Source: Motilibacter deserti (lineage in GTDB: Bacteria > Actinomycetota > Actinomycetes > Motilibacterales > Motilibacteraceae). Taken from it: a stretch of 36,266 nt of DNA. Positions 24,519 through 33,400 of the stretch are shown piece by piece. Within the stretch, counting starts at the first letter, position 1. The number at the start of each line of letters is the position of its first letter. The position numbers and the translations under genes were made by a program. The notes beneath the pieces are model-generated. The model did not search any database, had not been told where the DNA came from, and saw only the letters and a list, made by a program, of their open reading frames with translations. The DNA is taken from NCBI RefSeq assembly GCF_011250635.1, contig NZ_JAANNP010000011.1, positions 40,038-76,303 of the forward strand, in the 5' to 3' direction.

Positions 24519-26470
24519 CCCGCCTTCGGCTTCGCCCGACGACTTCAGTCAAGGAAGTGAGCTTCCTGCGTCGGCTGAGCCGCGTCTGCGCGGCCGTCGC
24601 CGTCGTCCTCGTCGGGAGCCCCCTCGCGGCCGGCCCGGCTGCGGCCGAGTCCTACGTCCGCATCAGCGGCTCGGGCTCCTCGTGGAGCTTCAACGCGCTC
24701 AACGCCTGGATCGCCGGCGTCGACCAGCTGGGGATGCGGGTCGACTACGACCCGTCCGGCTCGTCGGTGGGCCGCGAGGCGTTCAAGAACGGCACGGCCG
24801 ACTACGGCGTCTCGGAGATCCCCTACGGCATCACGGATGCAGGGCAGCCGGACCCGCCGCCCACCCGCAAGTACGCCTACATGCCGATCGTCGCCGGCGG
24901 CTCCGCCTTCATGTACAACCTCAAGGTCGGGGCCACGCGCATCACGAACCTGCGGCTGTCCGGCGAGACGCTGACCAAGATCTTCACGGGCGCCATCACG
25001 CAGTGGAGCGACCCGGCCATCAAGGCGGACAACCCGGGGCTCACGCTGCCGCCGCGGCGCATCGTCCCGGTCGTCCGCTCGGACGGCTCGGGCAGCACCG
25101 CCCAGTTCACGACCTGGATGGCGAGCCAGTACCCGAGCCTGTGGAACGCCTACTGCGCCAGCGCAGGCCGGTCCACGCCGTGCGGGACCACGTCGATCTA
25201 CCCGGTCAAGGCAGGCTCCGGCTTCACCGCGCAGTCGGGCTCGCTAGGTGTCGCCGGCTACGTGAAGCAGGAGACCGCCGAGGGTGCCATCACGTACGTC
25301 GAGTACTCCTACGCGCTCGACACCAACTTCCCTGTGGTCAAGGTGCTCAACAAGGCCGGCTACTACGTCGAGCCGACCGCGGACAACGTCGCGGTGGCGC
25401 TCACGGAGGCCCGGATCAACCAGGACGAGAGCTCTCCGCTCTACCTCACCCAGCAGCTCGAGGGCGTCTACGGCAACGCCGACCCCCGCAGCTATCCGCT
25501 GTCGAGCTACAGCTACATGATCCTGCCGCTGCAGACGGACAAGACGTTCACGAAGGAGAAGGGGCACACCCTCGCCGACTTCGCCTTCTACTTCCTCTGC
25601 GACGGCCAGCAGACGATGCCGAGGCTCGGGTTCTCCCCGCTGCCCCGCAACCTCGTGCAGGCCGGCTTCGAGCAGGTGACCCGCATACCCAACCTCGACG
25701 ACGCGCAGCCGCCGGACATCTCCCGCTGCAACAACCCGACCTTCTCCAGCAGTGGCGAGAACCTGCTGGCCCAGAACGCGCCGATGCCGGCCGACTGCGA
25801 CAAGCAGGGGCCGCTGCAGTGCGGCGAGGGGACGGGCGGTGCCGAGGAGGCCACGCCGGTCGCGCCGGAGGCCTCCGGTGGCGAAGGGGCACCGGCCGGC
25901 GACGGCGGCACGGCAGCCGGCGGCGAGGCCTCGGCCGGAGGAGCGGCCGCGGGCGGGCCCGCGACCGGCGGGGCCGTAGGGGCCGGCGGCACGGGCGTTC
26001 CCGTGGCCGGCGGCACCGGCGCCACGGGTGGCGCGCCCGGCTCGACGGGGGCAGGTGGCTCGTCCACCTCGGGTGGCACCGGGGCGGGCGCCGCACCGGT
26101 CGTGGTCGACCCCGACACCGGTGAGGTCATCAGCGGCGGCGGGACAGCCGGTGCCGCTGGGGTGGGCGCCTCCGCGGCCGGCGGCACTGCCGCTGGCGGC
26201 GCGCTCGCCGGTGCGGCCGGGACCGGCGGCACGACGACAGCGGGCGGGACGGCGACGACCGTCGGCGCTGCGGGCGCTGCCGGAGGAGGCGCAGTGGGCG
26301 GCGGGGTGACTCAGCTCGCGGGCGCGATCCCGGTGTCGGCCGCCGCAGCCGGCGGGTGGGGCCAGCGCGAGTCGCTGATGGCCCTGAGCGCACTGCTGTT
26401 GTTCGCGACCGTCCTGTTGCCGCCGCTGGCCGCGCAGCTGCTGGCCCGCCGCAAGGCAGGAAGCCGATGA
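24515..26470 (+). CDS. PstS-like binding protein with Gly/Ala stalk and C-terminal membrane anchor
   Basis: This 651-aa protein should bind phosphate or a related oxyanion at the cell surface. A Sec signal ends near PAAA-ES (44-45), with no lipobox. The PstS domain (about 46-430) shows ISGSGSSWSFNALNAW, DPSGSSVGREAF, KIFTGAITQWSDP and RSDGSGSTAQFTTWM. Residues 437-610 form a Gly/Ala/Thr low-complexity stalk. A membrane segment (about 621-643) and the basic end RRKAGSR anchor it. PstS proteins are normally lipoproteins or free periplasmic proteins of 300-400 aa, so stalk plus anchor is the odd feature. It overlaps pstA2 by ATGA, with AGGAGAAG upstream. Confidence 0.88.
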   Translation: MTRLRLRPTTSVKEVSFLRRLSRVCAAVAVVLVGSPLAAGPAAAESYVRISGSGSSWSFNALNAWIAGVDQLGMRVDYDPSGSSVGREAFKNGTADYGVSEIPYGITDAGQPDPPPTRKYAYMPIVAGGSAFMYNLKVGATRITNLRLSGETLTKIFTGAITQWSDPAIKADNPGLTLPPRRIVPVVRSDGSGSTAQFTTWMASQYPSLWNAYCASAGRSTPCGTTSIYPVKAGSGFTAQSGSLGVAGYVKQETAEGAITYVEYSYALDTNFPVVKVLNKAGYYVEPTADNVAVALTEARINQDESSPLYLTQQLEGVYGNADPRSYPLSSYSYMILPLQTDKTFTKEKGHTLADFAFYFLCDGQQTMPRLGFSPLPRNLVQAGFEQVTRIPNLDDAQPPDISRCNNPTFSSSGENLLAQNAPMPADCDKQGPLQCGEGTGGAEEATPVAPEASGGEGAPAGDGGTAAGGEASAGGAAAGGPATGGAVGAGGTGVPVAGGTGATGGAPGSTGAGGSSTSGGTGAGAAPVVVDPDTGEVISGGGTAGAAGVGASAAGGTAAGGALAGAAGTGGTTTAGGTATTVGAAGAAGGGAVGGGVTQLAGAIPVSAAAAGGWGQRESLMALSALLLFATVLLPPLAAQLLARRKAGSR

Positions 26471-29115
26471 GGCGAATCTCCCTTCGCCTGTCTCGCCTCC
26501 GGCGGGGAGCCGCCCTGGCCGGCGCCGTGCTGCTGGCACTCGGCAGCGTCACGTCCTGGCCCGCGACCGCCGACGAGTCCGCGCCCTCCTCGAGCCTGAC
26601 GAAGAGCGGCACCGGCGAGTTCGCCGGCCTCGAGGTCACCGTGAGCCAGACGGCGGACCTGGTCAACCAGGTCATCACGGTCTCCTGGACCGGCGGGCGT
26701 CGGACCTTCCCGTCGGACGGGAGCTTCGGCGCGAACTACCTGCAGATCATGCAGTGCTGGGGCGACGACGAGGCGGCCGGCCCGAGCCGGGACCAGTGCC
26801 AGTTCGGCGGCCTCGCCACGAACGGCGACACCCGCGGCGGCGCGTTCGTCACGACGCGTCAGCTGACGTACGGCAGCCTCGTCGACCCGGCGGAGACCGA
26901 GCAGCCGGAGGACGGCGAGCAGGTCGCGTACGCACCCTTCCGGTCGGTGACCGGTGTGGTCGAGCGCGGGCCGCGCAGCCAGTTCTTCAGCGCGAGCACC
27001 ACCAACGAGCTGCCCTTCGGCCGTACGCTCGGCGACGGCACCGGCCTGGAGTACTTCGAGGCCCAGACCGCGCTCGAGGCGCCCGGCCTCGGCTGCGGCG
27101 CGCCCCGCGCCGACGCGTCCGCCGACGGCTCCGTCGCGCCGTGCTGGCTCGTCGTGGTGCCGCGGTCCGATCGCGACGTCGACGGCTCGCGCATCGTGCT
27201 CTCCGGGGACAAGCTCCAGTCCTCCCCGTTGAGCGCGAGCAACTGGGCCCACCGCATCGTCTTCCCGCTGCGCTTCAACTCCCTCGCCACTGCGTGCGAG
27301 CTGTCCGGTGCCCACCCGCTGTCCGGGCAGGAGGCGCCCGTCGAGGCCGTGGTGCGGTGGCAGAACGAGACGTGCAAGGACGACGGCCCGAGCTTCTCCT
27401 ACACCCCGCTGACGGACATCGAGGCCCGGCGGCAGCTCGTCGGGAGCAACCCCGACCTGGTCTTCATCTCACGACCCCCGGAGAAGTCAGCGGTCCCTGC
27501 TGCCCACCCGGTGGTCTACGCGCCGACGACGCTCTCGGGCATCGTCATCGCCTTCAACATCGACCGGCAGTCGGACTCGTCGGCCCCCGCCTCGGTCAAG
27601 GAGCAGGACGGGCAGAAGGTGCCGGAGCTGCGGCTGACGCCCCGGCTGGTGGCGAAGCTGCTGACGCAGTCCTACCGGCTGGCGGTGCACCCGACCGCGA
27701 CCTACCTCGCGGGGAACCCGTACGACCTGACCCGCGACCAGGACTTCCTCTCGCACAACCCGATGTTCCGTGAACTGTCCTTCCCCTTCCCCGGGATCCC
27801 GGAGCTCCTGCTGCCCTTCAAGTCCTCCGACGCGACGCGGCAGGTCTGGGAGTGGATCGCGGCCGACGCCGAGGCGCAGGCTTTCCTCGCCGGGCAGCCC
27901 GACCCCTGGGGGATGCGGGTCAACCCGCGCTACGCCGGCATGTCCCTCCCGCTGGACGACTTCCCCAAGCGGGACGACTACTGCCGGACGAACCTGCCGC
28001 CGGACGGCCACGAGGAGTGCACCATCGCGATGCACCCCTACGCCAACAACTTCCTGGCGACCGCTCAGTCGGCGAGCAAGGGCGACACGCTCACGAAGTT
28101 CTACGACCCGAACGCCCTGCCCAAGGCGACCTACAAGAGCTCCCCCGCCCAGCCGAGCGGCGCGCGTGCCGTGCTCGCCGTCACCGACGCGGCGCGCGCG
28201 GCGAGGTACGGGCTCTTCACCGCCAAGCTGCGCAACGTCGCAGGGGAGTTCGTCGCGCCCGACGCCGCAGGCCTGCTCGCAGGCGTGGAGGCGATGAGCC
28301 CGGCCGAGGCAGCGCCCAGCGTGCTCGCGCCCGACTACAGGTCCACGGACGCCGCGGCGTACCCGCTCACCAACGTGACCTACGCCGCCACCGCGCCGTC
28401 CCGGCTGCGCAAGGCCGAGGGGCGGGCCTACGGTCAGCTCCTGCGCTACGCCGTCAGCGGCAAGGCGCAGGTGCAGGGCGTCAAGGAGGGGCAGCTGCCC
28501 TACGGCTACGCCCCGCTGCCCGCGGACCTGCGCGAGCAGGCGCTCGACGCGGCCGACCGCATCGCGGCGGGGGCGGGCGTACCGGTCGCCGTGCCGAGCC
28601 CGACCCCGACGCCCCGCGCGACGACGACGCCCACGCCGCGGCCGACAGCGGCGACAACGCCTCGCCCCACGGTGTCGTCCAGCGCACGCCCGACGGCAGC
28701 TTCGGCGATCTCCGCTTCGGTCTCGCCCTCCCCGACGCCGGCCGCACAGAGCCCTGCGCCCACGCCGTCGCCGTCGGCGTCGCCCTCGGCCGCCGCCACG
28801 CCCGCAGCGAGCGGAAGCCCGTCTCCCACGGAGCGGCCGTCGTCGAGCGCGGCGGACGGCGGTGGGACGGGCGCGGCGCCATCGGTCCCGACGTCGTCGT
28901 CGCCGTCGGCCAGCGCGACGGCGAGCCCGTCGGCGACCCCCACGGCGCCGAGCGCCCCGCCGGTGCAGGTCGTCGACGTGCAGCCGGTCGCCCTCACCCC
29001 CGCCGACCCGGTCGGCGCCGTGCGGTTCGTGGTCCTGGGCGTCGTCGCGCTCGGCCTGCTGGCCGGCGTCGCCGTCCCGATCCTCTACTTCCTCCCGCGC
29101 CGGGACCGTCCGTGA
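26467..29115 (+). CDS. Large surface protein with PstS-like domain, Pro/Ser/Thr stalk and membrane anchor
   Basis: This 882-aa protein has a signal peptide (about 1-35). Residues 45-330 have no family I recognise but include TADLVNQVITVSWTGG, YLQIMQCWGD and several Cys. A PstS-like half follows: APTTLSGIVIAFNID, LRLTPRLVAKLLTQSY, then the PstS-type end YPLTNVTYAA...AEGRAYGQLLRYAVSG and LPYGYAPLPADL. Residues 709-835 are a Pro/Ser/Thr stalk; a membrane segment (about 853-876) and RRDRP close the protein. It overlaps the previous gene by ATGA. It looks like a second, enlarged binding protein anchored beside the first. Confidence 0.8.
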   Translation: MRRISLRLSRLRRGAALAGAVLLALGSVTSWPATADESAPSSSLTKSGTGEFAGLEVTVSQTADLVNQVITVSWTGGRRTFPSDGSFGANYLQIMQCWGDDEAAGPSRDQCQFGGLATNGDTRGGAFVTTRQLTYGSLVDPAETEQPEDGEQVAYAPFRSVTGVVERGPRSQFFSASTTNELPFGRTLGDGTGLEYFEAQTALEAPGLGCGAPRADASADGSVAPCWLVVVPRSDRDVDGSRIVLSGDKLQSSPLSASNWAHRIVFPLRFNSLATACELSGAHPLSGQEAPVEAVVRWQNETCKDDGPSFSYTPLTDIEARRQLVGSNPDLVFISRPPEKSAVPAAHPVVYAPTTLSGIVIAFNIDRQSDSSAPASVKEQDGQKVPELRLTPRLVAKLLTQSYRLAVHPTATYLAGNPYDLTRDQDFLSHNPMFRELSFPFPGIPELLLPFKSSDATRQVWEWIAADAEAQAFLAGQPDPWGMRVNPRYAGMSLPLDDFPKRDDYCRTNLPPDGHEECTIAMHPYANNFLATAQSASKGDTLTKFYDPNALPKATYKSSPAQPSGARAVLAVTDAARAARYGLFTAKLRNVAGEFVAPDAAGLLAGVEAMSPAEAAPSVLAPDYRSTDAAAYPLTNVTYAATAPSRLRKAEGRAYGQLLRYAVSGKAQVQGVKEGQLPYGYAPLPADLREQALDAADRIAAGAGVPVAVPSPTPTPRATTTPTPRPTAATTPRPTVSSSARPTAASAISASVSPSPTPAAQSPAPTPSPSASPSAAATPAASGSPSPTERPSSSAADGGGTGAAPSVPTSSSPSASATASPSATPTAPSAPPVQVVDVQPVALTPADPVGAVRFVVLGVVALGLLAGVAVPILYFLPRRDRP

Positions 29116-29145
29116 CTCCCACGGCCGGCCCCGCTCCTCAACTCC

Positions 29146-29168
29146 GTGCCGGGCAGCGCGCCCGGCAC
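29146..29168 (+). terminator. Hairpin inside the second pst operon
   Basis: A perfect 9-bp stem GTGCCGGGC/GCCCGGCAC encloses a 5-nt loop. It lies in the 83-bp gap before the 29199 gene, the first true gap of the operon. It may be a partial terminator or an mRNA-processing site that sets different levels of the downstream genes. Confidence 0.55.
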
Positions 29169-29198
29169 GTGAACTCTCCTGTCGAAGGGACTCCTCGA

Positions 29199-30158
29199 GT
29201 GAACCGCAAGCGCGTTCTGGCCTTCGCGGCCGGGATCTGCATGATCGCCGGACTGGGGACCGCAGGGTCGGCGCTGGCCGACCCGCCGCAGGGCGAGTAC
29301 CGCCAGCTCGCCGGCGTCGGCTCCGACACCACCCAGGACGTCATGAACGCGATGGCCGACGCCATCGTCGTCAACGGCCAGAAGCCCATCGCGTCCTACG
29401 ACGCGTTCGGGTCGGCCACGGTCCAGACGAAGGCCAACCCCGCCTGCACCATCTCGCGCCCGGCCGGCTCCGGCGCCGGCCGCACGGCGCTCGTCACCCA
29501 GCTGCAGGCGGGCAACGGCTGCCTCGACTTCGCCCGCTCCTCCAGCCTCAGCCTGGGCGCGACCACCCCGGGCCTGACGTACGTCCCCTTCGCCGTCGAC
29601 GCCGTCAGCTTCGCCGTCAGCAGCGACAGCCTCCTGCCGCGCCGGCTCACGCTGCAGCAGGTCAAGGACATCTACAACTGCAAGAACGACGCCCAGGGCT
29701 GGAAGCCGCTGCTGCCGCAGGCCGGCTCCGGCACGCGCAGCTTCTGGCTGTCCACCCTGGGGATGACCGAGGCGCAGGTCACCGCCAGCCCCTGCATCGT
29801 CCAGACCGTCGCCGGTGCCCCGATCCAGGAGCACGACGGGCGCGTCCTCGACAGCTCGAGCATCGTCCCGATCTCGGTCGCGCAGTGGGTCGCGCAGACC
29901 GAGGGCACCGTCGCGGACGTGCGCGGCAAGGCCGTCCTCGGCGTCATCGACGGCAACCTGCCGATCGTCCTCAACTCCGACTTCGGCGTGAAGCGCGACG
30001 TCTACAACGTCGTGCCGACCTCGAAGCTCGGCGAGAGCCCGTACAAGGAGATCTTCATCGGCAAGCAGTCCGAGATCTGCAAGAACACGGGGATCATCAC
30101 GCAGTACGGCTTCGCTCCGCACACGGACTGCGGCAGCGACACGCGCCGCACGTCCTGA
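29199..30158 (+). CDS. Secreted PstS-like substrate-binding protein
   Basis: This 319-aa protein has a signal peptide cleaved near A27 (GSALA-DPP). GVGSDTTQDVMNAMADA (38-54), SRPAGSGAGRTAL and GNGCLDFARSSS mark a PstS-type periplasmic-binding fold. LTLQQVKDIYNCK and AGSGTRSFWLSTLG correspond to the hinge and second anion-binding loop. It has no lipobox and no C-terminal anchor, so it should be released or loosely held. GTG 29199 is preceded by GAAGGGA; an in-frame GTG at 29169 is less likely. This is the third binding-protein-like gene of the operon. Confidence 0.82.
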   Translation: MNRKRVLAFAAGICMIAGLGTAGSALADPPQGEYRQLAGVGSDTTQDVMNAMADAIVVNGQKPIASYDAFGSATVQTKANPACTISRPAGSGAGRTALVTQLQAGNGCLDFARSSSLSLGATTPGLTYVPFAVDAVSFAVSSDSLLPRRLTLQQVKDIYNCKNDAQGWKPLLPQAGSGTRSFWLSTLGMTEAQVTASPCIVQTVAGAPIQEHDGRVLDSSSIVPISVAQWVAQTEGTVADVRGKAVLGVIDGNLPIVLNSDFGVKRDVYNVVPTSKLGESPYKEIFIGKQSEICKNTGIITQYGFAPHTDCGSDTRRTS

Positions 30159-30187
30159 GCCGTAGGGACCGCGTGGAGGTGACCGTG

Positions 30188-30952
30188 ATGCGAGCCGTGA
30201 AGCCAGTCTGGGGCGCTGCCGCGCTGCTGACGGTGGCGTGCGTCGCGGCTCCTCCGGCCGCTGCGGACGAGGTGGAGCGCCGCCCGCTGCTGGTGGTGCC
30301 GGAGTCGGGCCGTGACGTCTCGCCGATGTCGCTGCAGACCACGGGCAGCTGCACGCTCCCCGCGACCAACGTCGTCGGGCTCGTGCGCGGCCCGGGCTTC
30401 CCCGAGGCGGGGCAGGTCGTCGTCGGCAACACCGACGTCGGCGTCTCCTCGTCGGCGGCGTTCTCGCTGCCGCTGGGGGACACCCTGCGGTCCTACGCAG
30501 CCCAGCAGCAGCCGCCCGCGCCGCTGAAGGGGACGTACGAGCTGGTGCTGAGCTGCCGCGAGCCACTGGGGCCGTCGCTGCTCGAGTACCGCGCCGAGCT
30601 CGTCCTCCCCGGGGACGGCACCTACACCTTGAAGCCGGTCGGGGCCGGCCGGCCCGCGGGGAGCGCGCCGGGCCCCTCGGCGGCCACCCCTGGTGCCTCG
30701 GCCCCGGTCGCCGCTCCTGGTGCGCCGACCCCATCGGCCGCGCCCGGGACCGCTGCGCCGGGCGCGGGTGCGCCTTCTGCGGCGGGCCCGCCCCCCGGCC
30801 CGTCCGCGGCTGCCGTCGCGACGCCGCAGGTGCAGACCGTGGCGTCCTCGCACCGCACGTCGCGGCTCGGGCTCTCGGCCCTGCTGCTCGTCCTCGCTCT
30901 TGCCTTCCTGATTGCCCTGTGGCGGCCGTTCGCCGGCAAGCGCCACAGCTGA
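30188..30952 (+). CDS. Membrane-anchored protein with a two-cysteine domain of unknown type
   Basis: This 254-aa protein has a signal peptide to about A26. Residues 55-123 form a domain bounded by C55 and C123, shared with the next gene product at identical cysteine spacing. An Ala/Pro/Gly stalk (about 145-220), a membrane helix (about 228-245) and RPFAGKRHS follow. A perfect GGAGGTGA site precedes ATG 30188. I recognise no family. The cysteines probably form a disulfide outside the cell. Its place between a binding protein and an Ig-like protein suggests a surface accessory. Confidence 0.78.
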   Translation: MRAVKPVWGAAALLTVACVAAPPAAADEVERRPLLVVPESGRDVSPMSLQTTGSCTLPATNVVGLVRGPGFPEAGQVVVGNTDVGVSSSAAFSLPLGDTLRSYAAQQQPPAPLKGTYELVLSCREPLGPSLLEYRAELVLPGDGTYTLKPVGAGRPAGSAPGPSAATPGASAPVAAPGAPTPSAAPGTAAPGAGAPSAAGPPPGPSAAAVATPQVQTVASSHRTSRLGLSALLLVLALAFLIALWRPFAGKRHS

Positions 30953-30990
30953 GAACTTCCTCGAATCTCCTTCAGAACGGGAGCACTTCC

Positions 30991-32409
30991 GTGACGTCCA
31001 CGCGATGGAGGCGGCGGTACGCCGCCGCCCTCACGACCGCGGCGCTGGCCGCCGGGACGGGGCTGGCGCTCGCCGGCTCGGCCGGCGCCGCGCCTGCCGT
31101 CGGGTCCCTCACCTTCCTCAACACCGCCGGCGGGACGGGCACGTTCGCCGACAACGCCCCGGTCAACGTCAAGACCTCCGCGGCCTGCCCGCCCGGCAGC
31201 ACGAACGTCGTCGGGATCCTGCGCGGTGCGGGCCTGCCGGCCGCGGGCGCCGTCGTCGTGGCCAACACGGCCGCCGGCGTCTCGACCTCCGGCGCCTTCA
31301 CTATGCCGCTGCGCGCCTCGCTGCGCGACATCGCGGCCGAGCAGACCCCCGCCGCGAGGCTGCAGGGCCGCTACGACATGACGCTGCGCTGCCAGGACTT
31401 CTCCGGCGCGCAGAACCTCGGTGAGTTCACCGGGACGGTCTGGTTCACCTCGGCCACGAGCTACCAGACGACCCAGCCGATCGTCACGACGACGCTCGCG
31501 CTGTCGGCTGCTCCGGCCGGGCCGGTCACGGCGGGCGCGCGGGTCACCCTCACCGCCGTCGTGGCGCCCGTCGAGGCCACGGGGTCGGTGCAGTTCTTCG
31601 ACAACGGGGCGGCGCTCGGGAAGGCCGATGTCGCCGGCGGCCGCGCGCAGCTGACGACGGCCACGCTCGGCGCCGGGACGCACAGCTTCACCGCGGCCTT
31701 CTCCGGCGACGTGGCCGAATACCTGAACTCCACCTCGGCCGCGGTCGGAGTGCGGGTCGACGCCCCGGCCCCGGCTCCGACGCAGCCCGCGCCGGCTCCG
31801 ACGCAGCCCGCTCCGGCCCCGACGCAGCCGGCACCGGCCGCCACGCAGCCGGCGCCCGGCTCGGGCACGCCCGCCCAGCCGCTGCCGAAGCCGACGGTGA
31901 GCCGGGCCACGCTGGCCGGCAAGCCGTACGTCGCCTCGAAGGTGACGTGCAACGTGACGGTCAGCGGCGCGGCCAGCGTGAGCTACGCCTGGCTGCGCGA
32001 CGGCAAGCCCGTCAGCGGCACCGCGAAGACCCGCGCCCTCACCAAGACGGACCTGAAGCACACCTTCGCCTGCCGCGTGACCGCCACGAACGCGTCCGGC
32101 ACGACGGTCGTGACCAGCGCCGCGGTGCGCGTCGGCCCTGCCGCGCTCAAGGCAGCCAAGGCCCCGTCCGTCGCGGGCAAGGCCGTCGTCGGCGGCAAGC
32201 TCACCGCGAAGGCCGGCACCTGGTCGCCGAAGGCGACGTCGGTCAAGTACCAGTGGCTCCGCGACGGCAAGGCGATCTCGGGCGCCAAGGCCGCGACGTA
32301 CACGCTGAAGAAGGCCGACAAGGGCCACACCGTGTCGGTCCAGGTGACGGCCGCCCGCAAGGGCTCCTCGCCGGGTGTCGCGGTGTCGCGGGGCCTGAAG
32401 GTCAAGTAG
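30991..32409 (+). CDS. Secreted multidomain protein: two-cysteine domain plus Ig-like domains
   Basis: This 472-aa protein has a signal peptide (about 1-34). The two-cysteine domain (C66-C134) matches the previous gene product. An Ig-like domain of the Big_3/Ig_5 kind (about 163-255; TGSVQFFDNGAALG and GTHSFTAAFSGD) follows. Next come a Pro/Ala/Thr/Gln linker of four APTQPAP repeats and two further beta-sandwich repeats (about 287-375 and 378-472), each with YxWLRDGKxxSG. There is no C-terminal anchor or LPXTG motif. GTG 30991 has CGGGAG upstream. It may bind neighbouring surface proteins or cell wall. Confidence 0.82.
   Translation: MTSTRWRRRYAAALTTAALAAGTGLALAGSAGAAPAVGSLTFLNTAGGTGTFADNAPVNVKTSAACPPGSTNVVGILRGAGLPAAGAVVVANTAAGVSTSGAFTMPLRASLRDIAAEQTPAARLQGRYDMTLRCQDFSGAQNLGEFTGTVWFTSATSYQTTQPIVTTTLALSAAPAGPVTAGARVTLTAVVAPVEATGSVQFFDNGAALGKADVAGGRAQLTTATLGAGTHSFTAAFSGDVAEYLNSTSAAVGVRVDAPAPAPTQPAPAPTQPAPAPTQPAPAATQPAPGSGTPAQPLPKPTVSRATLAGKPYVASKVTCNVTVSGAASVSYAWLRDGKPVSGTAKTRALTKTDLKHTFACRVTATNASGTTVVTSAAVRVGPAALKAAKAPSVAGKAVVGGKLTAKAGTWSPKATSVKYQWLRDGKAISGAKAATYTLKKADKGHTVSVQVTAARKGSSPGVAVSRGLKVK
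31774..31857 (+). repeat. 21-bp tandem repeat, four units, in a coding linker
   Basis: Four 21-bp units (31774, 31795, 31816, 31837) encode APTQPAP-type heptapeptides between Ig-like domains. Units 1 and 2 are almost identical and 3 and 4 have diverged. Copy number could vary between strains. Confidence 0.8.
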
Positions 32410-33368
32410 TGAGCTCGACCCTCGAGGTGCAGGAGGCCCGGACGGCGACGCCGTCCGGGTCCTCCGGCCGACCCTCCCGCCCCGCGCGCCAACGCATTCC
32501 GCTCCCGCGCCGGCGCTCCCTGCCGCCCGTCTCGCGTGCGCTCGCCGGAGGGCTCGGCGCCCTCGCGGCCATGCTCCTCGGCTTCGGCCTGCAGCTCGGC
32601 GTGGTCGGTGCGGTCCAGCACGACCGCGACCAGGAGGTGGCGTACGACGACTTCCGCGGCGCGCTCGCACTGGCCCTCGCGCCGGTGGGGCAGGCCGACT
32701 ACGAGGGCAAGCTGCTGCAGCCCGGCGCCGCGGTCGCGATCCTGGAGATCCCCAGGCTCGGGCTGCGCGAGGTCGTGGGCGAAGGCACCACCTCGGAGGT
32801 GCTGCAGTCCGGCCCGGGGCACCGTCGCGACACGGTGCTCCCCGGCCAGGCGGGCACCAGCGTCGTCTTCGGCCGGCGCGCGGGCTACGGCGGCCCCTTC
32901 AGCGGCATCGCGGGGCTGCGGATCGGCGACGCGATCAGGACGACCACCGGTCAGGGCGAGGCGACCTTCCGCGTCCTCGGCGTCCGCCGCGCCGGCGACC
33001 CGGTCCTGGCGCCGCTCGCGCCCGGCGCCGGACGGCTCACGCTGGTGACCGCTGACGGCGACGCGTTCTTCCCGCAGGGGGCGCTGCGCGTCGATGCCGA
33101 GCTGACGAGCGCCGCGTTCCCCGCGCCGGCGAAGGTGGTCACCGCCGCCGACCTCGGCGCGTCCGAGCAGCCGCTCGCCGGTGACAGCAAGGCTTGGGTC
33201 CCGCTCGTGCTCTGGGGCGAGGGGCTCCTGCTGGCCGCCGTCGGCTTCGTCTGGGCCCGTGCCCGCTGGGGGCGGTGGCAGGCCTGGATCGCGGGCGGCC
33301 CGGCCCTGGTCGCACTGGCCCTTCCGGTCGCGGACTGCACGTCCCGACTTCTGCCGAACCTGCTGTGA
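32409..33368 (+). CDS. Membrane protein with a sortase-like domain lacking catalytic residues
   Basis: This 319-aa protein has a basic N-terminus, a membrane segment (about 43-68) and a sortase-fold domain (about 100-235), then two C-terminal membrane segments (about 263-283 and 291-306). The fold is shown by [34 protein letters not shown] and YGGPF. The catalytic His of the usual GHR motif is Arg (G155-R156-R157). The catalytic Cys of the usual TLxTC motif is Ala (TLVTA, A215). The Arg expected at the last strand also appears displaced (ALRVDAEL). No transpeptidase activity is expected. GTG 32409 shares a base with the previous stop (TAGTG). A binding or assembly role is inferred. Confidence 0.83.
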   Translation: MSSTLEVQEARTATPSGSSGRPSRPARQRIPLPRRRSLPPVSRALAGGLGALAAMLLGFGLQLGVVGAVQHDRDQEVAYDDFRGALALALAPVGQADYEGKLLQPGAAVAILEIPRLGLREVVGEGTTSEVLQSGPGHRRDTVLPGQAGTSVVFGRRAGYGGPFSGIAGLRIGDAIRTTTGQGEATFRVLGVRRAGDPVLAPLAPGAGRLTLVTADGDAFFPQGALRVDAELTSAAFPAPAKVVTAADLGASEQPLAGDSKAWVPLVLWGEGLLLAAVGFVWARARWGRWQAWIAGGPALVALALPVADCTSRLLPNLL

Positions 33369-33400
33369 CGAATCCTCCTTCTTTAGAAAGCAGTCTCGAC

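Noticed and set aside
25820-26345. Gly/Ala-rich part of the PstS-like gene as a DNA repeat or frameshifted region
   Set aside because: The frame stays open into a proper membrane helix, there is no regular DNA period, and it fits a protein stalk.
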